Below, in pieces: positions 5,236 to 5,547 of a stretch of 5,547 bases of DNA. Below the pieces are notes generated by a model. The model saw nothing but the letters and a program-made list of their open reading frames with translations, was not told the origin of the DNA and made no database searches. How positions within the stretch are numbered: the stretch's first letter is position 1; each line of letters opens with the position of its first letter. Source of the DNA: JBEIQE01 sp040376705 (lineage in GTDB: Bacteria; Pseudomonadota; Alphaproteobacteria; UBA2400); contig JBEIQE010000033.1 in assembly GCA_040376705.1 (NCBI GenBank), positions 1 to 5,547 on the forward strand, written 5' to 3'. The position numbers and the translations under genes are program-made.

Positions 5236-5406
5236 CAGTGCATCAGGGCTATGTCTTGTCACACGTTTCGATGCAGCGCTGCGGGATTGCCAGTCATAAC
5301 AATATGCTGGCAGCTAAAAAACTTCTTGCCCTCAGCGCAAATGGCGCTATTTTCCCGCTCCATGTAGGGCCCCTATGCGGCTCGTCACTGCTAAGGAGCA
5401 AACCAA

Positions 5407-5547
5407 ATGGGTAAGGCAAAGTTTGAGCGTACGAAGCCGCACGCAAACATCGGCACGATTGGTCACGTTGACCACGGCAAGACCTCGCTGACAGCAGCGA
5501 TCACCAAGATTCTGGCCAAGACCGGTGGCGCGACCTTCACCGCTTAC
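5407..5547 (+). CDS. tuf: Elongation factor Tu, N-terminal part (cut by window edge)
   Basis: EF-Tu is the GTPase that brings aminoacyl-tRNA to the ribosome in the cytoplasm. The first 47 residues are visible, starting MGKAKFERTKPHANIGTIG. They contain the complete P-loop GHVDHGKT at 19-26 and the start of helix A (SLTAAITKILAK). The frame stays open to the window end; a full EF-Tu has about 390-400 residues. AAGGAG at 5393-5398 lies 8 bases before the ATG, a strong ribosome-binding site fitting a highly expressed gene. The N-terminal sequence resembles alphaproteobacterial EF-Tu. It follows a long leader rather than fusA, so this copy is not in the usual str-operon position and may be the tRNA-linked tufB-type copy. 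Confidence 0.98.
   Translation, partial: MGKAKFERTKPHANIGTIGHVDHGKTSLTAAITKILAKTGGATFTAY

Larger units (their letters stand above)
5052..5406. other. Intergenic region with tuf promoter and leader
   Basis: These 355 bases lie between the divergent membrane-protein gene and tuf. The left 110 bases are AT-rich and include a 10-bp palindrome ATTCTAGAAT (5092-5101). The right 240 bases are GC-richer and look like a long transcribed leader with several small hairpins: 5173-5190; 5288-5293 with 5307-5312; and 5334-5338 with 5344-5348. A GTG-started frame from 5173 to 5367 has no ribosome-binding site and is not called as a gene. Confidence 0.5.

Noticed and set aside
5334..5353. Intrinsic terminator or attenuator before tuf
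   Set aside because: The stem is only 5 bp with a 5-base loop and four T residues, too weak to call as a terminator; it is mentioned only as part of the leader structure.
5173..5367. 64-codon ORF in the tuf leader, considered as a leader peptide
   Set aside because: It starts with GTG inside the first hairpin, has no ribosome-binding site, and shows no run of regulatory codons.

Overview
The window looks like ordinary chromosomal DNA of a proteobacterium, most likely an alphaproteobacterium. The basis is the N-terminus of EF-Tu at the right edge, the short-Q-loop (CIO-type) cytochrome bd oxidase, moderate GC content, and the tRNA-Tyr / tRNA-Gly / tuf gene set. The species cannot be fixed from the sequence. 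No phage, insertion sequence, CRISPR array or toxin-antitoxin module is visible.

Layout, left to right. A tRNA-Tyr(GUA) gene (55-140) is followed by a strong GNRA-loop hairpin terminator. About 330 bases follow with no confident gene, only one doubtful 70-codon ORF. Then comes cydAB (506-2828), encoding the two subunits of a cytochrome bd quinol oxidase; the cydB ribosome-binding site overlaps the cydA stop codon. A tRNA-Gly(UCC) gene (2870-2943) lies only 41 bases after cydB with no terminator between them. Its encoded CCA end is the first part of a 16-bp terminator stem.

The right half holds three less familiar genes. A minus-strand 199-residue soluble protein of unknown function (2996-3595) diverges from a plus-strand gene for a dUTPase/dCTP-deaminase-fold protein (3733-4272). 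That gene converges on, and overlaps by 4 bases, a minus-strand 260-residue protein with a single membrane segment (4269-5051). About 355 bases of promoter and leader DNA lead to the first 47 codons of tuf (5407 onward, cut by the window edge).

How it fits together. cydAB is a respiratory module that would reduce O2 to water from quinol. The tRNAs and tuf are translation genes whose order recalls the tRNA-tufB clusters known from other proteobacteria, here apparently separated by inserted genes. The dUTPase-like protein would belong to nucleotide-pool housekeeping if active, but two expected acidic catalytic positions appear to be substituted. I see no clear new multi-gene system. The points most worth a second look are the altered active site of the dUTPase-like protein, the two orphan minus-strand genes, and the long structured tuf leader with an 11-bp repeat.
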